Positions 42,076 through 49,375 of a DNA stretch of 64,000 nt are shown here, in pieces. This stretch comes from Nonomuraea basaltis. GTDB taxonomy: Bacteria > Actinomycetota > Actinomycetes > Streptosporangiales > Streptosporangiaceae. Position 1 is the stretch's first letter. Every line of letters begins with the position of its first letter. The stretch covers positions 1-64,000 of the forward strand of contig NZ_VCJS01000052.1 in assembly GCF_005893125.1 (NCBI RefSeq), given 5' to 3'. The notes under the pieces are model-generated. The model saw nothing but the letters and a program-made list of their open reading frames with translations, was not told the DNA's origin and searched no databases. Made by a program: the position numbers and the translations under genes.

Positions 42076-43116
42076 TCAGATCATGGGCGGTGGTGCCGTG
42101 GATTCCCGGGATACGAGGTGCACGTTGAGCACCGTGGTGACCGAGTCGGCCTCGGGCATCTCGATACGCTCGTCCAGCCTGCGTACGGCGGTCGCGCCCA
42201 GGTTGAACGTGTCCTGCGAGACCGCGGTGACCATGGGCGAGACCATGCTCATCCACGGCGCGTCGTCGAAGGCGACGAGGCTGATGTCACCGGGCACCCG
42301 CAGCCCCAGCTCGCGGATCGCCCGCCAGATGCCCTCGGCGAGCACGTTGTTGGCGGCGAAGACGGCGGTCGGCCGGTCGGGCCCGCGCAGCATGTCGAGC
42401 GCCCGGCGGCGCGAGTCGGCCACGTCCCAGCCCGACGAGACGACCAGGTCGGGATCCACCTTGATGTCGCCCGCCCCGAGCGCCTCCAGGTAGCCCTGGT
42501 AGCGCTCGTAGCCGGTGGTCCAGTCGGTCTCGTCGATGAACAGCGCGATCCTGCGGTGGCCCAGCGCGACCAGGTGCGCGGTGGCCGTACGGGCGCCGAC
42601 GCGGTTGCCGACCACGACGCCGTCGGTCGAGCCGGGCGCGAACTGCCGGTCCACCTCGACGACCGGGATGTCATGCGAGAACAGGTAGGTGGACACGGCC
42701 GGGGAGTTCGGCGTCACGATCACCCCGGCCACCCTGAGCGCGACGAGAGCCTCGGCCGCCTCGCTCTCCGCCTCGGCCGACAGGCTCGTGTCGGCCAGCA
42801 CCATCGTGTAGCCGCGCTCGCGCGCCTCCCTGCTCGCCCCGGCCGCCAGCTCCGCGTAGAACGGGTTGCGCAGGTCGCTCACCAGCACCCCGACGGACCT
42901 GCTCACCTGCTGCTTGAGCGTGCGGGCCATCACGTCGGGCACGTACCCGAGGTCGGCGGCCGCGCGCAGGACCCGCTCGCGTACGTCGCTGGCCGCGTAC
43001 CCGCGCCCGGTCAGGGCGCGGGAGACGGTGGAACGCGAGACCCCGGCGGCCTCCGCGACGTCCTTGATCGTGGGCCGCCTGGAACGGCTGAGGGGGGTGC
43101 GCCGCTCCATGGTCAT
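42076..43116 (-). CDS. LacI family regulator of the glycan region
   Basis: The 346-residue protein has the LacI HTH (PTIKDVAEAAGVSRSTVSRA followed by LTGRGYA) and hinge helix MARTLKQQ, then a periplasmic-binding-protein-like sugar domain (GVLVSDLRNPFYAELAAGAS, PTAVFAANNVLAEGIW, SLVAFDDAPWMSMVSP). The ATG overlaps the stop of the double metallo-beta-lactamase gene (ATGA), so the two share an operon. Matching operators lie upstream of the operon genes at 44975-44992, of the ROK-SIS operon at 42004-42021 and of the GH36 unit at 49100-49117, so it probably represses all of them until an inducing sugar appears. Confidence 0.92.
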   Translation of the reverse strand: MTMERRTPLSRSRRPTIKDVAEAAGVSRSTVSRALTGRGYAASDVRERVLRAAADLGYVPDVMARTLKQQVSRSVGVLVSDLRNPFYAELAAGASREARERGYTMVLADTSLSAEAESEAAEALVALRVAGVIVTPNSPAVSTYLFSHDIPVVEVDRQFAPGSTDGVVVGNRVGARTATAHLVALGHRRIALFIDETDWTTGYERYQGYLEALGAGDIKVDPDLVVSSGWDVADSRRRALDMLRGPDRPTAVFAANNVLAEGIWRAIRELGLRVPGDISLVAFDDAPWMSMVSPMVTAVSQDTFNLGATAVRRLDERIEMPEADSVTTVLNVHLVSRESTAPPPMI

Positions 43117-44960
43117 CGAATCCCTTCCGCGATCACGTCGACCAGCGCCTCGGCATGCTGTCCGAGGCGCAGGTCGCCGATGGTCAGGTCGACTGCGAGA
43201 CGAACGCGGCGCCGCGGCACGACGCCGGCGCCGAGACGGAGATGCACCTGCTCCATGCCCCCACCGGGGAGCCTTAGCGTCAGTGATCCCTGTTCGCGCT
43301 CCCAGCCAGGGGGAACGACGGGCACGATGGTGGCCGTGACCTTGTCGGGGAACGGGTTGCGCACGGTGGCCGTCATCGTGAACTCGCCGCCCGCGGGGAC
43401 GCTCGAGTAGTACGGGGTCAGGCGGCACAGCACCCCGTCGGCCCCCAGGTCGAGGTGGTCCAGCGGGAGCAGGTCGTGGTGCAGGGCGACGAGCTCCTCG
43501 CCGCGCTCGGTCAGCATGTGCAGGTGGTCGTCGTCCACCCAGCGGGGGCGCCAGTGGCCGCTGACCATCACGTCGGGGCGCAGCCGCCGGTAGAGCGCGG
43601 CGCTCTTGCGGTAGTCCTCGATGCTGAACCTGTTCTTGTACTGAAAATTCAGGATCTCCTGGCGTTCGTTCGGAATGCCCATCCCGTCCTGCTGGTCGCC
43701 GGTGACCAGCACGCGATGGCCGTCCACCTGGAACTCGTACGCCGCCGCGAACAGCGTGTGCCCCGGCAGGTCGTGCACCGTGATCTCGTACTCCCGCCAG
43801 CGCACCGTCTCCTCCAGCGCCAGCACCCGGTCGACGGGGATGGGGTCGAACCACTGACACGGCAGGTCGTGGTGGAGCGGCGCGGCGAGGATCGGCGCGA
43901 TGTGGGAAGGCGCCCAGATCTCGGTGCCCTCGACGTCGCGCAGCAGCGGCATGCCCGCCACGTGGTCGTCGTGGTAGTGGGTGGGCAGCGCGACCTCGAT
44001 GCTGGTGACGCCGTAGTGCTCACGCAGCGCGGGCAGCGAGGCCAGCCAGGGGCGGCGGGCCGCGCGGGAGGTGTTGTGCACCAGACCGGTGGACATGTCG
44101 TAGCCGAAGTCGAAGACCATGGCCGCGCCGGACTCCGACAGCAGGACGTAGCTGAGGGACTGGCTGCTCCTGTTCATCAGCAGGTGGGAGGTCACCTCGA
44201 CGAACGGGTTGGCCAGCAGCCCCTTCACGTCCCAGGGGTGAGGGCGGCGGAAGTCGACGTAACGCTGCATGGACTTGGAGAGCTGCCGGAGCGCGTCAGC
44301 GGGGTCGGTCATCGGCTCGCCGTGCGACGGCAGCAAGACGGCGAGCTCCTCCCGCTGGAGGAGCTCGCAGCTCATGATGACCATGGCCGGGCCCTCGTTC
44401 TCGGTGTACGACCACTGGGTGGCGGCCAGCGACCACACCTTGCCGGGCGCGTAGATCAGGTCGCCGGTGAACGCGACCTCGCCCACCACGTACGTGACGG
44501 AGCCGGGGGTGTGGCCAGGGGTGGGCAGCACCCGTACGTCGACACCTCCATAGGTGGCCGTCCGGTATTCGGGCACCACGCCGGCCACCGGCACGGGGTC
44601 GAGCAGCGAGAACCTGTCGTCCCGCAGGTCGTAGTCGTTGCTGATCTGGCGCCCCGACCACATCTCGCCGACCTTCTCGAACAGATCGAGCTCGACCGGC
44701 GGAACATGGATCGCAATGCCCGCCTCGACCGCCCTGGCCAGCCCCTGGGCCTGGTCGCGGTGGTGATGCGTCATAAGGACGTCGGTGACGCGGTCGATCC
44801 CCATTTCGCCGAGGAGGTCGAGCACACGGCCGGAACCGAAGTCGATCGCGATCCCGGTGCGCTCCTCCCCCGTCCGGGCGGGAGCCGCCACAACGTAAAC
44901 ATGGCAGGTGTCCTCGATTCGGTACACCCCGGGCAAAACTTCGGCTACATCATTAACCAC
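43113..44960 (-). CDS. Protein with two metallo-beta-lactamase domains and C-terminal beta domain
   Basis: The 615-residue protein carries two MBL folds. Domain 1 (about 10-240) has TDVLMTHHHRDQAQG, PTPGHTPGSVTY and LLPSHGEP; its HHHRDQ lacks the final His of HxHxDH. Domain 2 (about 255-480) has a canonical THYHDDHVAG, HDLPGHTLF and VTGDQQDG. The last ~115 residues are an Ig-like domain (FTMTATVRNPFPDKVTATIV). I start it at GTG 44960 because the upstream TTG at 44993 lies inside the operator; TAGAAT eight bases before the GTG may be the -10. No signal peptide. It is in an operon with the LacI regulator and divergent from GH84. A hydrolase acting on a sugar lactone or ester is possible; unproven. 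Confidence 0.82.
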   Translation of the reverse strand: MVNDVAEVLPGVYRIEDTCHVYVVAAPARTGEERTGIAIDFGSGRVLDLLGEMGIDRVTDVLMTHHHRDQAQGLARAVEAGIAIHVPPVELDLFEKVGEMWSGRQISNDYDLRDDRFSLLDPVPVAGVVPEYRTATYGGVDVRVLPTPGHTPGSVTYVVGEVAFTGDLIYAPGKVWSLAATQWSYTENEGPAMVIMSCELLQREELAVLLPSHGEPMTDPADALRQLSKSMQRYVDFRRPHPWDVKGLLANPFVEVTSHLLMNRSSQSLSYVLLSESGAAMVFDFGYDMSTGLVHNTSRAARRPWLASLPALREHYGVTSIEVALPTHYHDDHVAGMPLLRDVEGTEIWAPSHIAPILAAPLHHDLPCQWFDPIPVDRVLALEETVRWREYEITVHDLPGHTLFAAAYEFQVDGHRVLVTGDQQDGMGIPNERQEILNFQYKNRFSIEDYRKSAALYRRLRPDVMVSGHWRPRWVDDDHLHMLTERGEELVALHHDLLPLDHLDLGADGVLCRLTPYYSSVPAGGEFTMTATVRNPFPDKVTATIVPVVPPGWEREQGSLTLRLPGGGMEQVHLRLGAGVVPRRRVRLAVDLTIGDLRLGQHAEALVDVIAEGIR

Positions 44961-44974
44961 AAGGCAAGATTCTA

Positions 44975-44992
44975 TCCGGTAACGTTCCCACA
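44975..44992. promoter_or_regulatory. LacI-type operator between the MBL-lacI operon and the GH84 gene
   Basis: TCCGGTAACGTTCCCACA lies in the 32-base gap between two divergent starts. Its AACGTT core and CCCACA arm match the operators at 42004 and 49100. TAACGT (44980-44985) also sits seven bases before the GH84 ATG, so the site overlaps that gene's probable leaderless -10 box and would block it directly. Confidence 0.65.
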
Positions 44993-46888
44993 ATGGATGC
45001 CCTGACCTGGATCGTTCCCCATCCGAAGAAGGCCACCATCGGCCGATCGCATGTTGATCTGAGCGGGTGCCGGATCAAGGGCGGCACCGCCACCGGCACT
45101 GCCACAGCCGCCCTCCGCGCCGCCCTCACCGCCGCGCAACCCCGTGCCGTTCCCGGGTTCCCTGCCGCCGCGCAGCCGCCCGCCGCCCCTCCGGCTGCGC
45201 CGGCCGTCCCTTCACCGGCGTCCGTGTCCGCCGCCCCGCCGGAAGCGCCACCCGCCTCCACAGGGCACGCCACGGCCGTTCGGCGAGCCGAGAGCGCCTC
45301 GAACGCAGCCGTTGGGACGGACGGCCGGCCGGCGGACACCCTGGGGACGGACGACCGGCCGGCGGGAGTTCCGGTCGTGGTGGAGGTGCGGGTCGACGAG
45401 GCCGCCGAGCTGCCTGCCGAGGGGTACACGCTCACCGCCGACGGCGACGGCGTGCTGATCGTCGGGGCCGATCCCGCGGGCGCCTTCTACGGGGCGCAGA
45501 CGCTGCTCGCCCTGGCCGCCGCCCCGTGCGCCGAGCACCAGGTGTGCGTGCCGGAAGCCGACGTGCGCGACTGGCCCGACCTGCCGCTGCGGAGCACCAT
45601 CGAGGGCTTCTACGGCACACCGTGGACCCACGCCGACCGCATGGAGCACCTGCGGTTCTCCGGCAGGCACAAGCTCAACACGTACGTGTACGCGCCCAAG
45701 GACGACCCGTTCCACCGGGAGCGCTGGCGGGAGCCGTACCCGGAGGAGGAGCTGGCGAGGCTGGCCGAGCTGGTCGCGGAGGCGGCGGCGCGGCACGTCA
45801 GGTTCGTGTTCGCGCTGAGCCCCGGCCTGTCGATGGTCTACAGCGACCCGGCCGAGCGGGCCGCGCTGCGGGCGAAGGCCGAGCAGGTGTGGGAGGCAGG
45901 CGTACGGGAGTTCGCGCTGCTCTTCGACGACATCCCGCCGGAGCTGCGGCACGAGCCCGACCGGGAGGCGTTCGGCACGGCGGAGGGCGCGAGCGCGAGC
46001 GCCCACGCGTCCGTCTGCCGCGACTTCGCCGAGGAGTTCCTCGCCCCGCACGGTGCGGAACGGCCGCTGACCATGGTGCCGACGGACTACGCGGGGACGG
46101 GGCGCACGGCGTACCGTGACCGGCTGGCGGAGGAGCTGCCGCCGGACGTGCTCGTCTGGTGGACCGGGTCCGACGTGGTAGTCGGCGAGATCACGGCGTA
46201 CGACATGACGGCGGCCGCGGCCTCGTACGGGCATCGCGTGGCCCTGTGGGACAACTTCCCGGTCAACGACTTCGACTTCGCCCGGGTGTTCCTCGGGCCG
46301 CTGGTCGGGCGGGCGACGGAGCTCGGCGACGTTCCGCTGGAGGGGATCACGGCCAACCCGATGGTGGAGGCGGCGGCCTCGCGGCTGGCGCTGACGACGG
46401 TGGCCGACTACGCCTGGCACCTGGCGGCGTACGACCCGGCCCGCTCCCACCAGCGCGCGGTGCGCCTGCAGCCGGGCACCGCCGAGCTGCTCCCGCTGGT
46501 GGAGGCGTGCTCCTCCTGGCCGCCCGGCGACGACCAGAGCCCGGCCCTGACCGCCCTGTGCGCCTCCGCCCTGGAGGGGCGATCCGTTGACGAGCTGCGC
46601 ACGGAGCTGACCCACCTGGCCGAGCTGCCCACGGACGTGCCGGGACCGATCGCGAGCGAGCTGGCCCGCTGGGTGGCGGCCGCCAAGGACATGGGCACGG
46701 CCGGCCTGGCGGCCCTCGATCTGCTCACGGGCGACACGCGGCCGGGTCCGCTCGAAGCCGCCGCGCACCCGTCCGCCGCCGAGCAGGCGCTGGCCCGCGC
46801 CGAGGCGCACGAGGCGAACGTCCTGCGCGGCGTGATCCCGCCGTTCGTGCGCGCGGCTGTGGAACGGGCCGCGGGGCCGGTCCGCTGA
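44993..46888 (+). CDS. GH84 beta-N-acetylglucosaminidase (O-GlcNAcase/hyaluronidase family)
   Basis: The 631-residue protein begins with a GH20b-like domain (1-185) interrupted by an Ala/Pro-rich insert at about 48-125. The catalytic TIM barrel starts at STIEGFYGTPWTHADRMEHL and continues with KLNTYVYAPKDDP; the catalytic Asp pair is LLFDDIPPEL (D312, D313), which polarises the substrate acetamido group, and WWTGSDVV is conserved. No signal peptide, so it acts in the cytoplasm on imported glycans. It would release GlcNAc, which the ROK kinase could phosphorylate. Divergent from the MBL-lacI operon with the operator inside its apparent promoter. Confidence 0.9.
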   Translation: MDALTWIVPHPKKATIGRSHVDLSGCRIKGGTATGTATAALRAALTAAQPRAVPGFPAAAQPPAAPPAAPAVPSPASVSAAPPEAPPASTGHATAVRRAESASNAAVGTDGRPADTLGTDDRPAGVPVVVEVRVDEAAELPAEGYTLTADGDGVLIVGADPAGAFYGAQTLLALAAAPCAEHQVCVPEADVRDWPDLPLRSTIEGFYGTPWTHADRMEHLRFSGRHKLNTYVYAPKDDPFHRERWREPYPEEELARLAELVAEAAARHVRFVFALSPGLSMVYSDPAERAALRAKAEQVWEAGVREFALLFDDIPPELRHEPDREAFGTAEGASASAHASVCRDFAEEFLAPHGAERPLTMVPTDYAGTGRTAYRDRLAEELPPDVLVWWTGSDVVVGEITAYDMTAAAASYGHRVALWDNFPVNDFDFARVFLGPLVGRATELGDVPLEGITANPMVEAAASRLALTTVADYAWHLAAYDPARSHQRAVRLQPGTAELLPLVEACSSWPPGDDQSPALTALCASALEGRSVDELRTELTHLAELPTDVPGPIASELARWVAAAKDMGTAGLAALDLLTGDTRPGPLEAAAHPSAAEQALARAEAHEANVLRGVIPPFVRAAVERAAGPVR

Positions 46889-46963
46889 ACGCCGCTACAG
46901 CGACAGCACCTGACCGGCGGCGGCAAGCGGACGTGGCGCCGTACACGACGACCTCGGCCTGCC

Positions 46964-48673
46964 TCAGCGCCGCCACCACTTCGCCACGAGGCGGAGGTCA
47001 TCGCCGGTGATCTGCTCGCCGGAGTTGTCGATGGACTCCACGTAGTACAGCGCGGGGACGCCGAGCGAGGGTTGCGCCTCGGCGTAGGCGAGCCAGTCCG
47101 CCCTGCTGGGCATCGGCCACTGGTCGGTGTCGATGAGGTGCCCCGGCATGGCGTGGGCGGCGACGGCGTGCCGGAAGCGGAGCTGGTCGACGGCGGGGAC
47201 GGGGTTGTCGCAGGGGTCGCGTTCGAGCACGTCGTTGAGCCTGATCATGTCGCTGACGTCGCCGAAGGCGGGGTGCGGGGTATGGGTGATCATGAGGGCG
47301 TCCGGTTTGACGCGCTTGGCGGCGTCGTACATGGTGGCGAGCAGTTCATGGAGGAGCGCCAGGCCCCAGGTGGAGCCGTACGTCTTCAGGTGCGACCCGC
47401 TGGGGAACCACTGCGTGAAGTCGATCTTGAATCCGTCTGCTCCGAGGTCGCCGAGCAGCCGCTCCATGATCTCCTGGATCCGGCGGCGGTAGGCCGGGTT
47501 CGACGGGTCGGCGGCCACGGCCCGGCCGCCCGCGTCGGTCACGCACTCCTCGACCGGCAGCCCGTCCGGCGACCAGGCCCGCCACCACAGCAGCACGCGC
47601 TGCCCGCGCGCGTGCCTGGCCGCGATCCACTCTCGTAATGCGGGCCACTTCGCCGGGTCGGGTTCCAGGTCGCCGTACGTGAGCTGCCACCGGTCGTCGA
47701 TGACGACGGTCCCCGGCACGACGCCGTGCTCCTCGAGCCTGGACAGCCACTCGTCGTAGAGGTCCTGCCTGGACAGGTCCACCGGGGAGCGGCCGTCCGC
47801 CCTGGCGCACTGGGCGCCCCAGCCGCAGAAGATCGGCTCGCTCCACCACGCGTGCCGCTCGTGGACGGGCCCGGCGGGCGCCAGGCCGTGCGCGACGAGG
47901 TCGTCCCGGTGGTGCGCGATCGCCTCCCAGGGGGACGCGGCGGCGCGGAACACGACGGCCGGCGACGTCCACGCGCCGCGCACCGCCGTGTGGCACTCGT
48001 AGTCGAAGCGCAGCAGCGCCCCGCCGTCGAGCGGCTCGTACCCGAGCTCGGTGAAGGTCAGGCCGGCGATCCCGGCGCGTACCGAGGCGCCGAGCCACGG
48101 CCCGCCGGGCACGGCGGTGGCGCCGCCCGGCTCCTCCTTGGTGAAGGCCAGGACCAGCGGCGGCGGCGAGAAGACCGCGTGCAGCCGGCCCGGCGAGGCG
48201 TCGCCGATCACGGTGAGCGCGACCGGCGCGGACACCGGCCTGACGACCTGCACGGGATGGGTGGGAGTGGGGTTGAAGACGCCGCGGGCGTGCACCCCGC
48301 TGCGGAACGTGCCCGCCGCGCGGGTGTTGAGCACGGCCCGCCCGCCGAGCAGCGTCACGTCGCCGAGCACGCCGTCGCCCTCGACGCGCACCTCCAGCGC
48401 GATCGTCTCGGGGGCGCAGGTCAGCCGGACGGTCTTGGTCTCCCACTCGGTCGTGCGCTGGGGGAAGTCGAAGATCGCGACGCCCTCGCGCTCGACGAGC
48501 ACGGGCGGGAAGGTCTCGTACGTCTCGTCCCGCCCGCCCGCGGTGTTGACCGAGGCGATCAGGCTGAGCGTCATCCAGCCCTCCAGCTCGGCGCTGGGAT
48601 CGGTACGGGAGACGGTCAGCCGGTAGTGGCCGCTGTCCAGGTGGTACGCCTGGTCGGTGGTGATGATGCGCAT
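46964..48673 (-). CDS. GH36-like alpha-galactosidase
   Basis: The 569-residue protein has an N-terminal beta-sandwich (1-260) and a TIM barrel with WWSEPIFCGWGAQC, VIDDRWQ, KWPALREWIAARHARGQRV, LLWWRAW and the nucleophile Asp D418 in GADGFKIDFTQW. The order of these motifs is that of GH36 enzymes (alpha-galactosidase/alpha-N-acetylgalactosaminidase). No signal peptide. Start is ATG 48673, three bases after the stop of the GH1 relic, so it was the next gene of that operon. It now depends on the promoter and operator upstream of the collapsed genes. Activity on alpha-galactosides is probable, not proven. Confidence 0.85.
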   Translation of the reverse strand: MRIITTDQAYHLDSGHYRLTVSRTDPSAELEGWMTLSLIASVNTAGGRDETYETFPPVLVEREGVAIFDFPQRTTEWETKTVRLTCAPETIALEVRVEGDGVLGDVTLLGGRAVLNTRAAGTFRSGVHARGVFNPTPTHPVQVVRPVSAPVALTVIGDASPGRLHAVFSPPPLVLAFTKEEPGGATAVPGGPWLGASVRAGIAGLTFTELGYEPLDGGALLRFDYECHTAVRGAWTSPAVVFRAAASPWEAIAHHRDDLVAHGLAPAGPVHERHAWWSEPIFCGWGAQCARADGRSPVDLSRQDLYDEWLSRLEEHGVVPGTVVIDDRWQLTYGDLEPDPAKWPALREWIAARHARGQRVLLWWRAWSPDGLPVEECVTDAGGRAVAADPSNPAYRRRIQEIMERLLGDLGADGFKIDFTQWFPSGSHLKTYGSTWGLALLHELLATMYDAAKRVKPDALMITHTPHPAFGDVSDMIRLNDVLERDPCDNPVPAVDQLRFRHAVAAHAMPGHLIDTDQWPMPSRADWLAYAEAQPSLGVPALYYVESIDNSGEQITGDDLRLVAKWWRR

Positions 48674-48676
48674 GGT

Positions 48677-48898
48677 CTATCCGAATGCCTCGATCCTGGG
48701 GAGATCGGGGGCCGTGCCGCCCCCGGCGATGAGCTTGGCGTAATAGCGCCCGGAATCCTTGATCGTGCGGACGCCGGTGGCGTAGTCGACGTGGACCAGC
48801 CCGAACCGGGGCCCACACCGACTCACCCCGGCCGTGGTGGCCCTCGTCTGGTACGCGGACGTGCCCGCGCCCCACAGGAATCCGCCGGGAAAGCTCAT
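48677..48898 (-). pseudogene. GH1 beta-glucosidase reduced to both ends
   Basis: This 73-codon frame starts with MSFPGGFLWGAGTSAYQ, the N-terminus of GH1 beta-glucosidases, and ends with RFGLVHVDYATGVRTIKDSG and RYYAKLIAGG, the GH1 C-terminus. About 380 residues are missing. Between, the bases after the Tyr-Gln codons read EGHHGRGESVW in another frame, as expected for an intact enzyme, so one base was lost after CAGA (CAGATCGAG expected) and a large deletion rejoined the frame. No catalytic Glu remains. The start overlaps the stop of the upstream fused ORF (ATGA), preserving the ancestral coupling. Confidence 0.85.
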
Positions 48899-49029
48899 CC
48901 TCTGCTTCCAGTCGTGACGATGCCGGAGGGCTGCACCGGAGCCGCGCCGCCGGTCCCCTTGGCACAGGAAGTGAGCACCAGAGCCGGCGACACGGACAAG
49001 ACGGACCAACGGACGAGGGGGGATCTCAT
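48895..49029 (-). pseudogene. Fused remnant: lipoprotein (sugar-binding protein) start joined to permease-like end
   Basis: A 44-codon ORF preceded by GGAGG reads MRSPLVRWSVLSVSPALVL then TSCAKGTGG, an export signal with lipobox LTSC as in sugar ABC binding proteins, then ends GIVTTGSRG and stop. The ending resembles the C-terminus of CUT1 permeases of the CebG kind, which often lie just before a GH1 beta-glucosidase gene with an ATGA overlap, exactly the overlap found here. The simplest reading is deletion of nearly all of a binding-protein/permease/permease set, leaving its first and last codons in frame. The lipoprotein part is clear; the permease ending is inferred from nine residues and context. 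Confidence 0.6.
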
Positions 49030-49099
49030 GGGGGTTTGGCCTCCGACTGATCAAGGGGAGCATCAGGCGTGCCGATGAGGCCACGTGGCGCCAGGCCAG

Positions 49100-49117
49100 T
49101 GTGGCAACGTTCACACA
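49100..49117. promoter_or_regulatory. LacI-type operator upstream of the collapsed operon and GH36
   Basis: TGTGGCAACGTTCACACA is an 18-bp near-palindrome centred on AACGTT, the most symmetric of three matching sites. It lies 71 bases before the start of the fused remnant, in the promoter region of the minus-strand unit that ends with GH36. Confidence 0.65.
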
Positions 49118-49259
49118 TCTGAGAACGTACCCATGCCGCCGAAACCCCGTCAACCACAGATTTCACAGCGTTTCGGTGTCGTTAACTTCGGCGGCCGGTG
49201 TGGGACGCCCACAATCCCTTTCCAGATACTTCCCACACGGGGCTTCCCCGGGCACGCGA

Positions 49260-49291
49260 AAAGGCCCGGCCTCCAAAGAGGCCGGGCCTTT
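49260..49291 (-). terminator. Strong hairpin terminator of the symporter operon
   Basis: AAAGGCCCGGCCTC and GAGGCCGGGCCTTT form a perfect 14-bp stem with a 4-base loop, 85 bases beyond the symporter stop. On the minus strand the stem ends in TTTT, fitting factor-independent termination of the symporter transcript. It also insulates the GH36 unit. Confidence 0.85.
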
Positions 49292-49375
49292 CGGTGCGGA
49301 AGACGCCCGGGCGGGGGATGTGAGCGTTTCCGACGGGGAGGCGCCCTCAGGGCAGGAGGCGCCTCAGTGGGAGGA

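Larger units (their letters stand above)
49030..49375. other. Intergenic region between the collapsed operon and the symporter operon
   Basis: These 346 bases hold the LacI-type operator (49100-49117), a TGTGGG-ACG-CCCACA dyad at 49199-49213 and the strong terminator of the symporter operon (49260-49291). No coding region is supported. Confidence 0.6.
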
